From assembly GCF_012848175.1 (NCBI RefSeq), contig NZ_CP051651.1, forward strand, positions 2,728,001 through 2,792,000: DNA of 64,000 bases. Direction: 5' to 3'. The stretch's first letter is position 1, and each line of letters opens with the position of its first letter. The notes under the pieces were generated by a model. The model did no database searches, was not told the DNA's origin, and saw only the letters and a list, made by a program, of their open reading frames with translations. The translations under genes and the position numbers were made by a program. Shown piece by piece: positions 16,231 to 25,310 of the stretch. This DNA comes from Xanthomonas campestris pv. badrii (GTDB lineage: Bacteria; Pseudomonadota; Gammaproteobacteria; Xanthomonadales; Xanthomonadaceae).

Positions 16231-18612
16231 ATGCGTTTTCCCGCACCCCGTTACACCCTTTCGCTCGCCGTTGCCGCCGCGCTGCTGGCGCCGGATGGCC
16301 GTGCCCAGACATCGCCCGCCGCCTCCGGCACGCCGGATGCCACCACCCTGGATGCCGTGATCGTCAGCGGTACCGCACGCTTCAAGGGCCTGGCCAAGCG
16401 CGACGCCAGCTTTTCGATCACCACCGCCAGTCCGGAGCAGATTCAACAGGCCGTCCCGCAAAGCACCGCCGACCTGTTGAAGATCGTGCCGGGCGTGTGG
16501 GCCGAGCCCAGCGGTGGCGGCACCGGCGCGAATATCTTCGTGCGCGGCATGCCCTCCGAAGGCGATGCGCCATTCGTGACCATGCAACTGGATGGCTCGC
16601 CGCTGTTTCCGCCACCCACGCTGTCGTTCCTGGAAAATTCCACGCTGTTCCGGGTCGATGACACCGTCGAGCGCATGGAAGTGCTGCGTGGCGGGTCCAG
16701 CCCGATCTTCTCCAACGGCCAACCCGGGCTCACCGTGAACTTCATCCAGAAGAAGGGCCAGGACGAGGCGGAGGGCAGCGTGCGCCTGACCGGCGGCAAC
16801 AACGCGCTACGCCGCATCGATGTGTTCAACAGCGGCCCGATGGGCAATGGCTGGTACTACAGCGTCGGCGGATTCTTTCGCGAGACCGACGGCGTACGCG
16901 ACCCGCAGTTCTCCGCCGACAAGGGCGGCCAGTTCAGTGCCACCTTGAGCAAGCGCTGGGACAGCGGCGAGCTGTCGTTCCATGCGCGCCACACCGACGA
17001 CAACAACGCGTTCTATACCGCCATTCCGCTGCTGTCGCGCAACGACGGCAACGACCTGTCCAGCTTTCCCGGCCTGAACGCGCAAACCGGCACCCTGCTC
17101 GGCCGCGATTTCCGCAATGTGGAGCTGCAGGTCGGCCCGAACGGCCAGAGCCTGCAACGCGACCTGGCCGATGGGCGTGGCGTCAACATCGACGTGTTCG
17201 GCGGCGAATTGAACTGGGACATCGGCGACTGGACCATCGCCGATCGCTTCAACGTGATGAGCGGCAGTGCGCCGACCTACGCGCTGTTCACCGGCGACGC
17301 ACCGCAGCGGTTGAGCGACTTCATTGCCGGCTACGGCACCACCGGCAGCGGCAGATTCACCAACGGCGGCGGCGCGGTGGACCCCAATCAGCAAGTGCTG
17401 GAAGCAGGCTGGTGGTCGGTGGACAAGCGCCTGAATTCGGTCACCAACGATCTGCGCCTGAGCCGCGAGTTGTTTAGCGGCAACACACTGACCGTGGGCA
17501 CCTATTACGCCAGGTATTCCTCCGCCGACACCTGGTACCTGGGCAATACCATGCTGCTCACCGCGCAGAACAACGCGCGCCGCATCGACGTGGATCTTGC
17601 CGACGGCCGCCAGCCGACGCGCCAGGGCTTCACCAGCACTGCGTTTTTCAACCTGCGCGCCAACTACGACGGCGAGAACCTTGCCGCCTTCGTTGCCGAC
17701 GAATGGGACCTCAACGCACGCCTGCGGCTGGACCTGGGCGCACGCTACGAGCGCCAGAGCGTCACCGGCAATGTGCACGACACCAGCACGGTGGACCTGG
17801 ACGGCAACCCGGCCACGCTCTACGACAACGCCACATCGCTGGCGCTGGCAACCACCCGCCGCATCGATCAGGACGATGAAGCGTTTTCGTGGACGGCAGG
17901 CCTGAACTTCAAGCTCGACGACAGCAACAGCCTGTTCGCACGCGTCAACTCCGGGGTGAAGTTTCCCGGCTTCGACAATCTGCGCGATGGGCAGAACCGC
18001 GTACAGGAAGTGGACCAATACGAGCTGGGCCTCAAATCCGGCGCCAGCAGCTACGACCTGTATCTGACCGCGTTCTACAACACCTTCAAGAACTCCCCGT
18101 TCCAGGCGTTCCTGGCCAATGGCGAGAACTTCACCGCGGTGGGCGACTCACGCGCACGCGGCCTGGAAGTGGAAGGGGCGATCCGCCCGTTCGGTGGCTT
18201 CGAGCTGGCCGGCACCGGCGTGTGGCTGGATGCGAACTACCGCAACTACCGCGAGTTCACCGGCAACCAGGTGATGCGCCAGCCCAAGCGGCAGTTCCGG
18301 CTGACGCCAAGCTACTACTGGATGCTGCCATTCGGCGATCTCAAGGTATTTGCCACCTATTCCTACATCGGCGATCGCTTCGCGGACCTGGCCAACAGCC
18401 AGCGCCTGCCCTCCTACGACATGCTCGATATCGGCGCCAACCTGCACGTGGGCGAGCATTGGGAAGTGACCGCCAGCGGCAGCAACGTGACCGACACGCT
18501 GGGCCTGACCGAAGGCAATGTGCGGGTGCCGGGCGCGGCGACCGGCGGCGTGTTCATGGGCCGGCCGATTGCCGGACGGCAATACCAGATGTCGGTGGCC
18601 TACCGCTGGTGA
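16231..18612 (+). CDS. TonB-dependent receptor, siderophore-type
   Basis: A 793-residue receptor. The ATG at 16231 is preceded by an AAGGAG ribosome site and opens a signal peptide ending DGRAQ. Then come a TonB-box-like segment (DAVIVSGTARF), a plug (about 50-190) with ANIFVRGMPSEGDAPFVTMQ and VLRGGSSPIFSNGQPG, and a beta-barrel ending in the aromatic SVAYRW. The plug style resembles ferric-siderophore or other large-ligand receptors rather than vitamin B12. The ligand is not evident and no biosynthetic or uptake partners are adjacent. Confidence 0.85.
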   Translation: MRFPAPRYTLSLAVAAALLAPDGRAQTSPAASGTPDATTLDAVIVSGTARFKGLAKRDASFSITTASPEQIQQAVPQSTADLLKIVPGVWAEPSGGGTGANIFVRGMPSEGDAPFVTMQLDGSPLFPPPTLSFLENSTLFRVDDTVERMEVLRGGSSPIFSNGQPGLTVNFIQKKGQDEAEGSVRLTGGNNALRRIDVFNSGPMGNGWYYSVGGFFRETDGVRDPQFSADKGGQFSATLSKRWDSGELSFHARHTDDNNAFYTAIPLLSRNDGNDLSSFPGLNAQTGTLLGRDFRNVELQVGPNGQSLQRDLADGRGVNIDVFGGELNWDIGDWTIADRFNVMSGSAPTYALFTGDAPQRLSDFIAGYGTTGSGRFTNGGGAVDPNQQVLEAGWWSVDKRLNSVTNDLRLSRELFSGNTLTVGTYYARYSSADTWYLGNTMLLTAQNNARRIDVDLADGRQPTRQGFTSTAFFNLRANYDGENLAAFVADEWDLNARLRLDLGARYERQSVTGNVHDTSTVDLDGNPATLYDNATSLALATTRRIDQDDEAFSWTAGLNFKLDDSNSLFARVNSGVKFPGFDNLRDGQNRVQEVDQYELGLKSGASSYDLYLTAFYNTFKNSPFQAFLANGENFTAVGDSRARGLEVEGAIRPFGGFELAGTGVWLDANYRNYREFTGNQVMRQPKRQFRLTPSYYWMLPFGDLKVFATYSYIGDRFADLANSQRLPSYDMLDIGANLHVGEHWEVTASGSNVTDTLGLTEGNVRVPGAATGGVFMGRPIAGRQYQMSVAYRW

Positions 18613-19454
18613 GCGATAGGTGACTGGCCCGCGCAGCGGCGCAATGCTGCTGCGCGGAGCCTGGCAACAGGCCTTGCGCTGGCTTCTTGGCCACGCATTC
18701 TTGTCGTAGGCCAAACGCCGGCGACAGTCGCTGATTCGTTGCGCAACACCCTGCGCTGCGGGTGTGCCAGTTTCCGCATGACGTGTGCGGTGCGGCTAGG
18801 TGATGGCAACCGCCTCGCAGCGGTCGCCGCGGCGAAGCAGAACGACGCATCGCGATGCGTTATTTCGATCGATACGCTCGCTCCTGCAAATTTTTTCGAC
18901 AGCCTCTGTGCGCAAAACTTTGCATGCAACGCGTAAATCCGCATGCCAGCCATGGATTGCGCGATGTATCACGCAGATGGCGTACGTCGCGTGCCTTGCA
19001 GGCGATGAGTGCCCCATCTTTAATCGAGGCGTTGGCGCTGCAGCTGCATCGCCAACATCGGCTGCGTTCAGACGCACAGGGGAGCCGACGCACCACCTGA
19101 CCGCATCCACTCCATCGCCGGAGCGATGCGCTGTGTCGCTCTCCTGGGATAAACGGACATGACTCCTGCCGCTGCCGCTGCCGCACTGATTCTTTTCGCA
19201 CCCCGTCATCGCCACATGGCGGAGGCCGGCCCCTGGTGCAACCCACCTGCAGGCGAGGTTGCCTGACGAGCGTTTCCTGGCCCGGGCGATCGCGCCGGGC
19301 TTTTCGACCGCAATACATCTTCCGGCTTTAACGACTCGGGCTTCACAGGCGCGTCCCGAGGCAATGGCGCAGCTGCAACGGTCGATCGTGCGATTGGCCG
19401 AACGGAAGAACGTGTCGCTTCGACCGCGCCTACCTTTGACTGGAATCGAACGGA
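18613..19454. other. 842-base region without recognised genes
   Basis: The longest non-coding stretch in the window, with local composition less GC-rich than the flanks (for example near 18890-18940). No frame resembles a protein. It presumably includes the promoter of the S8 protease. A terminator-like hairpin occurs at 19281-19305. Confidence 0.4.
19281..19305 (+). terminator. Terminator-like hairpin in the protease leader region
   Basis: Stem gcccgg / ccgggc enclosing the palindromic loop gcgatcgcg, directly followed by four T. It lies 150 bases before the S8 protease start, with no gene upstream for 670 bases. It could end a small RNA or act as an attenuator; the stem is short and the T-run only four. 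Confidence 0.35.
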
Positions 19455-21248
19455 ATGAACTCTTTTCGCAGGCAACCCCTCGCAGTGTCGATCGGCGCCC
19501 TGGTGATCGCCAGCACCTCACTTTCGGCGCTGGCTGCTCCACCGGTCATGGCTGTTACCAGCAACGCAATCAATGCCACTACCGCCATCGCCAAATCCGG
19601 GGGCAACGACCCCTTGTTTCGCTATCAGTGGCATCTCTCCAACCAGGGCCAGGCCGTGATCGGCGACAGCCGTCCGGTGCCCGGCGTGGACCTGGACGTG
19701 GATATCCTGCATGGCTTGAACATCCGCGGCCGCGGCGTGCGGGTAGGTGTGGTGGATGACGGGCTGGAGCTACGCCATGAAGATCTGGCCGACAACATCC
19801 TGCCAAACGGTTCGTACAACTTTGGCGATGGATCCCACGACACCACGCCCGCCGATCCGTTTAACGAACACGGCACTGCGGTGGCCGGCATCATCGGCGC
19901 GGTTGGCTGGAACGGCCGCGGCGGACGTGGCGTGGCGCCCGAGGTCCAGATGGCAGGATTCGATTTTCTTGCGCGGGACTCGTCCGCCACCGACGCAGGC
20001 ATCTTTTATTCCTGGGGTGAAGGGCCGGAGGCACGCAGCATCGATGTATTCAACAACAGCTGGGGCGGTATTTCCACGTTCTACGTCGATTTTTCTCCGG
20101 AGGAACAGCGCCACTGGCAGACATTGATGCGTTCCACGCGCGGCGGCCTCGGCGGCGTCTACGTCAAGGCGGCAGGCAACGAGTTCGGGGAAATGCCTGG
20201 CATCGATGCAGAAGACAACGACGTCGATCTGTGCAGCGCGGCAACGCGCGCGTTGAATGTGGGCTGCACATTGACCAACATCGACCCGTTGAACAACCTG
20301 GCTGGCACCATCGTGGTCGGCAGCGTCAATGCAAGGGGCGTACGTTCGTCGTATTCCTCGCCCGGCTCGGCACTGTGGATATCCGGGCTTGGCGGAGAAT
20401 ATGGGCACCAGCGCAAATTTGATCCCGGCTTCAAGGACCCGAACGTCTATGCGCCGGCAATCGTCACCACCGATCTCAGCGGCTGCGCGGCAGGCAGCAA
20501 CGTTGATAGCCCCATAGTCGAAAATGCCCTGGATGGCAGCAAGTCCAGGATCGATGCGTCCTGCAACTACCGCGCAACCATGAACGGCACATCTGCAGCG
20601 GCGCCCACCGTCGCCGGCATCGCGGCACTAATGTTGGGCACCAACCCGAGCCTGAGCGCGCGCGAGGTCAAATATATCCTGGCAAAGACCGCGCGGCAGG
20701 TCGATCCCTGGCAGCCTGCTGCGGTCTACCAGGGGAGCGTGATCGACCCAGGCTGGGTCACCAATGCGGCCGGACACCATTTCAGCAACTGGTACGGGTT
20801 TGGCTTGGCCGATGGTGCCGCCGCCGTTTATGAAGCGAGGTACTTCAAGCCGCTACCTCCGGTCCGCGATACCCAATGGGTCGCATCCACTGCTGCCGCG
20901 AGCCAGATTGGCGGCCCCGCGCGACCAGCCAAACAACGCATCCGCATCACCCAGGCCATGAAGGTGGAAGGCGTGCAGCTGTCGCTCGCCACGTCGCATC
21001 GCACTCCGGCCAATTTGCGCGTGGTGCTGGAATCCCCCAGCGGAACGCGTAGCTATGTCGTCACGCCGTTCTCGGTACTGGACCCATCCGCCTATGCGAA
21101 GACCGGGTTCTATATCGATTTCACCTCCAGCAACGCATTTCTCGACGAGCGCGCGCAAGGCGTGTGGACCCTGGAGGTGACCGACATGACCGAGCCTAAG
21201 ACCACCGCGGCACTTCAGAACTTCAAACTTCGCATCCTGGGACATTGA
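19455..21248 (+). CDS. Secreted kexin-like S8 serine protease with P-domain
   Basis: A 597-residue exported subtilase of the kexin/proprotein-convertase type. The signal peptide ends near SALAAPP. The triad is Asp101 (GVVDDGLEL), His139 (NEHGTAVAG) and Ser380 (NGTSAAAPTVAG). A C-terminal P-domain spans about 470-597, with VVLESPSGTRS typical of the family. No cis inhibitor-type propeptide is apparent between signal and catalytic domain. It is followed after one base by a small secreted gene resembling the external chaperone of Aeromonas ASP, and then by a tandem paralogue. Likely exported protease acting on host or environmental protein. Confidence 0.9.
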   Translation: MNSFRRQPLAVSIGALVIASTSLSALAAPPVMAVTSNAINATTAIAKSGGNDPLFRYQWHLSNQGQAVIGDSRPVPGVDLDVDILHGLNIRGRGVRVGVVDDGLELRHEDLADNILPNGSYNFGDGSHDTTPADPFNEHGTAVAGIIGAVGWNGRGGRGVAPEVQMAGFDFLARDSSATDAGIFYSWGEGPEARSIDVFNNSWGGISTFYVDFSPEEQRHWQTLMRSTRGGLGGVYVKAAGNEFGEMPGIDAEDNDVDLCSAATRALNVGCTLTNIDPLNNLAGTIVVGSVNARGVRSSYSSPGSALWISGLGGEYGHQRKFDPGFKDPNVYAPAIVTTDLSGCAAGSNVDSPIVENALDGSKSRIDASCNYRATMNGTSAAAPTVAGIAALMLGTNPSLSAREVKYILAKTARQVDPWQPAAVYQGSVIDPGWVTNAAGHHFSNWYGFGLADGAAAVYEARYFKPLPPVRDTQWVASTAAASQIGGPARPAKQRIRITQAMKVEGVQLSLATSHRTPANLRVVLESPSGTRSYVVTPFSVLDPSAYAKTGFYIDFTSSNAFLDERAQGVWTLEVTDMTEPKTTAALQNFKLRILGH

Positions 21249-21249
21249 C

Positions 21250-21876
21250 ATGAAAAGCACTCTACTTGCGTCGGCACTCGTTGCTTCCTTGACCGCAGGC
21301 GGGTTCGCACACGCCGGCCAATACATGGATGCGCAAGCGCTCGGCGCTGCCGCTACCGGCGAGCGATTCAAGTCCGGAAACGACACCTATCGTATGTTGC
21401 CCGGCGTGGTGATTTCCGACCCGGTGCCTAGCGACCGGCCCACTACGGCTTCGGCGTCTGCCGCCAAAGTGCGCGCAAGCAGCGCAGCAAACATCGATGG
21501 CAAGGTTGCCGCGCGGGTCGGCCCTTATGCTGTGGTGCTTCCGTCAGGTAGTGCCGCGCGTAGCGCCTCCACGCTCGCGTCCACATCGACGGCCTCTGGG
21601 GAACGCGTCATCGCTGCGGCATTGAACGAACGCAATGGACGCGTGGTGCTCGTGCAACCGCAGCTCAAGCTGACCGCGACAACGCCAAGCGCTGCCACTG
21701 CACTTGCGAACAGCTCCGGAGGGCGCATCGTCTACGCCTCGACGATCGATCACAGTGCAGTGATCGCCTATCCGTCGATCGAGAAGACGCAGCAGGCCTT
21801 GCGTCAGTTGCGTGCCGACACGCCTGGCACGCAAGCGGCGCTTGTAGTGCAACAGTCGGTGATGCAGCCGATGTAG
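21250..21876 (+). CDS. Small secreted protein, probable external chaperone of the S8 protease
   Basis: A 208-residue protein with a signal peptide cleaved near residue 22 (AHA-GQ), a Ser/Ala/Thr-rich middle, and a C-terminal half (KVAARVGPYAVVLP, then ALRQLRADTPGTQAALVVQQ). The start lies one base after the protease stop, with no independent ribosome site, so translation is coupled. In Aeromonas sobria the kexin-like protease ASP needs the product of the gene immediately 3' of it (ORF2) to fold. Gene order, P-domain partner and secretion signal all fit that model. The assignment as an ORF2 homologue is by context and general resemblance, not by alignment. Confidence 0.65.
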   Translation: MKSTLLASALVASLTAGGFAHAGQYMDAQALGAAATGERFKSGNDTYRMLPGVVISDPVPSDRPTTASASAAKVRASSAANIDGKVAARVGPYAVVLPSGSAARSASTLASTSTASGERVIAAALNERNGRVVLVQPQLKLTATTPSAATALANSSGGRIVYASTIDHSAVIAYPSIEKTQQALRQLRADTPGTQAALVVQQSVMQPM

Positions 21877-21951
21877 CGGCCTTGGCCCAGCCCTTGCGCA
21901 AATGCGCAGCGAGCAACAGCGCGTCGTTCGTCAACACAGCACCGTTGAAAA

Positions 21952-21975
21952 GCCCGCGCTTCCATCAGCGCGGGC
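21952..21975. terminator. Hairpin between the two protease units
   Basis: An 8-base perfect stem (gcccgcgc / gcgcgggc) with an 8-base loop. On the plus strand no T-run follows; on the minus strand four U follow. It may weakly terminate the first protease unit or stabilise RNA ends. It lies 24 bases before the second protease start codon. Confidence 0.4.
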
Positions 21976-21999
21976 CTATCATCGACCGGAGATAACTGC

Positions 22000-23769
22000 A
22001 TGACTGCTGTCCGCAACCGCCTTGGCTTGTTGATCATTGGCGCACAATTGATCGGCGCCCCGCTTTCCGTGGCAATTGCTGCGCCTGCGCGTACGACCGC
22101 AGACGATCCTCTGGTGCGGTATCAATGGCACATCTTGAATCGCGGGCAGCATGTCATTGGCGACAGTCGGCCAATCGCAGGCGTCGATATGGACGTGGAC
22201 ATCCTGCACAGCCTTGGCATTCGTGGCAGAGGCGTGCGTGTAGGCGTCGTGGACAGCAGCGTGGAGATCAGGCACGAGGACCTTGCGGCGAACGTCATTC
22301 CAAACGGCTCCTACAATTTCGGCGACGGTTCGAACGACCCGACGCCGACCGTGCCTGACGATTATCACGGAACGCAGACCGCAGGCGTGATTGCGGCCGT
22401 CGGCTGGAATGGGCGCGGCGGCCGAGGCGTTGCGCCGGAAGCCTCGTTGGCAGGCTTCGCCTTTGGTCCGGATCCGTCTGTGGTGACGTATGCGGCAGTT
22501 CGCTATGCGTGGGGCGACGGCCCTCAATCCGCAGCATTGGATGTCTTCAATTTTTCCTGGGGCTCGTCAATACCGTTTTATGAAGACACCAGCCCACAGG
22601 ATCTGCGTGCATGGGATGCGTTGATGCAATCCAGCCGGCACGGGCTGGGGGCGATCTACGTCAAGTCGGCCGGAAACGGCTTCCTCAGCATGTACGCGCC
22701 GGATCCGGAAGGCAACTTCGTCAACGTCTGCCGAGAGCGCGCCGGCCGATTTGGCGTCGGCTGTGGGCTCAGCAACCAGGACCTACTCAACAACCTGACC
22801 GGCACGATAGCGGTAGCGAGTGTCGATGCGACCGGCAAGCGCGCCGTCTATTCCTCGACCGGTTCGGCGCTGTGGGTGTCCGGGCTGGGCGGATTGATTG
22901 GATTCCAGCGCGCCTACTATCCGACTGCAGCGGAAGATCTTGGCATTGAACGGGCGCCTTACGCCTACGACCCGGCCATCGTCACGACCGATCCGAGCAC
23001 CTGCGCTGCGGGTTCAAACATCGACCACGACGGGCCTGCACTGAACGCATTGGATACCAGCGCCTCGAAGCTCGACCCTTCCTGCAATTACGCCGCCACC
23101 TTCAACGGTACGTCCGCCGCCGCGCCAGCCGTGGCCGGCGTCGCCGCCCTCATGCTGAGCGCCAATCCCAGCCTCAGCGCCCGCGATGTGAAATACATCC
23201 TGGCCACTACTGCGCGCCAGGTCGATCCATGGCAGCCACGCGCGACGTACCAGGGCAGCGTGATCGACCCAGGCTGGATCACCAATGCGGCGGGGCACCG
23301 TTTCAGCAACTGGTATGGCTTCGGCCTGGCCGACGGCGCAGCCGCTGTTTACAAGGCGATCGACTTCAAGACATTACCCCCACTGCGCGATACGCAGTGG
23401 CGCGCATCCACCGATGCAGCAAGCCGAATCGGCACTCCCACCCGCCCGGCAAAGCAGCGCATCCGCATTACGCAGGATATGAAGGTCGAAGCGGTGCAAC
23501 TTTCGCTTGCCACGACACATCGCACACCGACCGATCTGCGGGTGGTGCTCGAGTCCCCCAGCGGCACCCGCAGCTATGTGCTTACGCCGTTCTCGGCGCT
23601 GGATGCCAGCGCCTATGCCAAGACCGGGTTCTATATCGACCTGACCTCCAGCAATGCATTTCTGGACGAGCGGGCGCAAGGGAGCTGGACACTGGAAGTC
23701 ACTGACATGACCGGGCTGAACGCCACTGCAGTGCTGCAGGACTTCAAGCTGCGCATTGTGGGGCACTGA
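22000..23769 (+). CDS. Second kexin-like S8 serine protease with P-domain (tandem paralogue)
   Basis: A 589-residue paralogue of the preceding protease, closely similar along its length. Signal peptide ends near AIAAPA. The triad is kept: Asp85 in GVVDSSVEI, His123 in DDYHGTQTAGV, Ser372 in FNGTSAAAPAVAG. The Asp motif is changed from the usual D-[DS]-G to D-S-S, which may alter activity. The P-domain spans about 460-589. A GGAG ribosome site lies 8 bases before the ATG. No chaperone-like gene follows; a decayed third protease copy does. It probably arose by tandem duplication and may depend on the chaperone of the first unit. Confidence 0.88.
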   Translation: MTAVRNRLGLLIIGAQLIGAPLSVAIAAPARTTADDPLVRYQWHILNRGQHVIGDSRPIAGVDMDVDILHSLGIRGRGVRVGVVDSSVEIRHEDLAANVIPNGSYNFGDGSNDPTPTVPDDYHGTQTAGVIAAVGWNGRGGRGVAPEASLAGFAFGPDPSVVTYAAVRYAWGDGPQSAALDVFNFSWGSSIPFYEDTSPQDLRAWDALMQSSRHGLGAIYVKSAGNGFLSMYAPDPEGNFVNVCRERAGRFGVGCGLSNQDLLNNLTGTIAVASVDATGKRAVYSSTGSALWVSGLGGLIGFQRAYYPTAAEDLGIERAPYAYDPAIVTTDPSTCAAGSNIDHDGPALNALDTSASKLDPSCNYAATFNGTSAAAPAVAGVAALMLSANPSLSARDVKYILATTARQVDPWQPRATYQGSVIDPGWITNAAGHRFSNWYGFGLADGAAAVYKAIDFKTLPPLRDTQWRASTDAASRIGTPTRPAKQRIRITQDMKVEAVQLSLATTHRTPTDLRVVLESPSGTRSYVLTPFSALDASAYAKTGFYIDLTSSNAFLDERAQGSWTLEVTDMTGLNATAVLQDFKLRIVGH

Positions 23770-23940
23770 CGCGAACGCAACGCTTCCGGCTTGGTGATGT
23801 CTGCGGTCGTTGCCATGGATGGCCGCGCAAGCCCGGTTGATGCATGGATATCCACGCAACGCGGCCCTGCGCGCTATAGCGCTTCACGGCGACAGCAAGC
23901 CCCCGCCCGTCCCTTTCGATCCCGTCCGTTTCAACAAGGC

Positions 23941-24540
23941 ATCGAGATGAAACCGGTCTCCGGGCTCTCGGGTGAGTTCGGGTTTCAGCGCCGCTTCGAT
24001 GCACATCCGGAAACCTTCAAGGAGCTCTAAGGACTTCTCGATGCACAGGGGCCACGGCCGTTCTTTTCACCACCGATCTGAGCGGCTGCACCGCGGGCAG
24101 CAACCGCGAGCGCTCGCGCCCACCGCAAAATGCGCTCGACACCGGCCGTTCCAAGATCGATGCATCCTGCAATTACGATGCACGCATGAATGGCACCTCT
24201 GCTGCCGCACCGACAGTGGCAGGCGTCGCTGCGTTGATGCTGAGCGCCGATCCGCAACTGACCCTGCGCGATATCAAATACATTCTTGCCACCACTGCCT
24301 TCCAGATCGATCCCCACCAGCCCAAGGCACGCTACAACGGCACCGTGATCGACCCTGGCTGGATCACCAATGCAGCGGGCCACCATTTCAGCAATTGGTA
24401 CGGATTCGGTTTGCTAGACGGTGCCGCAGCAGTGGAACGCGCCATGCGGTTCACTGCGCTCCCTGCGCAGCAGGACACCAGCTGGAAGGTCTACGACGGC
24501 AAGAGCAGCACCATCGGTGGCCCAGGCGCTGCAACCACCC
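23941..24540 (+). pseudogene. Remnant of a third S8 protease
   Basis: Homologous to the middle and C-terminal catalytic part of both upstream proteases. The first piece (23947-24030) encodes SGLSGEFGFQRRFD, matching SGLGGEYGHQRKFD of the first protease, and then hits a stop. The match resumes in another frame at about 24060 with TTDLSGCTAGSN and continues through CNYDARMNGTSAAAPTVAG and ITNAAGHHFSNWYGFGLLDG. The Asp and His parts of the triad and the whole P-domain are missing. Similarity ends near 24535, where a LysR-type tail begins. Clearly inactive. Confidence 0.85.
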
Positions 24541-24612
24541 CGCGTACGCGCCTTCGTGGAATTCCTGTTGGAGCGCCTGGGCGAGCGACCGCCGTGGGAG
24601 CAAGCGACCTAG
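24541..24612 (+). pseudogene. C-terminal relic of a LysR-type regulator gene
   Basis: The frame RVRAFVEFLLERLG, ending in WEQAT and a stop, is the standard C-terminus of LysR regulators (P-R-V-R-x-F-V-x-F-L). It is joined directly to the protease remnant with no LysR sequence upstream, marking a deletion or recombination junction near 24535. Confidence 0.65.
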
Positions 24613-24893
24613 CGCCGATTGCACTGTTCCCGCATACACGACCGTTATCTTGTCGCGCCGTGGTCAGCGCGCTGCGCTCGATACGCGATGGCAGCGTCGC
24701 TGCTGCAACCGCAAGCGGGTAATGCAGCACGTGTAACGGATCTCTGATGCGTAAGGCACACCTGCACGGTGTGGCTGCGATAAGCCTGGCCGACGACTAC
24801 TGCGATGACATCGCAGAGTGCATCGGGTTGAACCAAGGCGAGGTTTCGCACCGGGGACAGCATCGCGGGCGCGCACCGGTCCTGCGTGAGCCG

Positions 24894-25097
24894 TCAGCGC
24901 CCGGCGCGGTGCAGCCGTTTGTGCAGGCTGCGGCGCTGCGCATCGCTCAACAGATGCCCATGCGTGCTCAACAGCCCCAGGATCTGCTGATGCGCCTGCA
25001 TCGTGCGACGGGCGAGCTCTGCGGTGGCGGCAGCTTCCAGCCTCTTCCACTCGGCGGGGCTGGTCGGCGTCGGCAGGATCAAGGATTTGGCGGGCAT
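24894..25097 (-). CDS. Small uncharacterised protein
   Basis: A 67-residue, mostly helical, charged protein (SPAEWKRLEAAATAELARRT, later LLSDAQRRSLHKRLHRAGR). No family is recognised. The amphipathic pattern and codon usage look like a genuine gene, and no better frame covers the stretch. It is isolated, between the LysR relic and the AraC regulator. The bases between 24613 and 24893 show nothing recognisable. Confidence 0.45.
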   Translation of the reverse strand: MPAKSLILPTPTSPAEWKRLEAAATAELARRTMQAHQQILGLLSTHGHLLSDAQRRSLHKRLHRAGR

Positions 25098-25310
25098 GGG
25101 GCGCTGCAGGCACTGGCTGGAGGCCCATGATACGGCCCGAACGTGAGCGCCCTATCATCGCCGCGGCGGGCCACTGCACTGGCCACACCGGTCACTGACA
25201 CCGGCCGCGTGCCCGCCTTGCCGCTTGGTCGCTTGGCGGCTGCGTGACCGGCGCTCTTGTACGATCGGCCCATCGCGGCCAGGCCGCCTTATGCCATTGA
25301 CGGGTTCTGC

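Noticed and set aside
13645..16722. A 1025-codon open frame on the minus strand
   Set aside because: It runs antisense through the ZnuD-like receptor and is His/Ala/Arg-rich without domains. Such frames are common opposite GC-rich genes with strong third-position bias.
18855..19100. Small plus-strand frame in the gap before the proteases
   Set aside because: Its sequence has no protein-like pattern, no ribosome site, and overlaps equally plausible frames on both strands.
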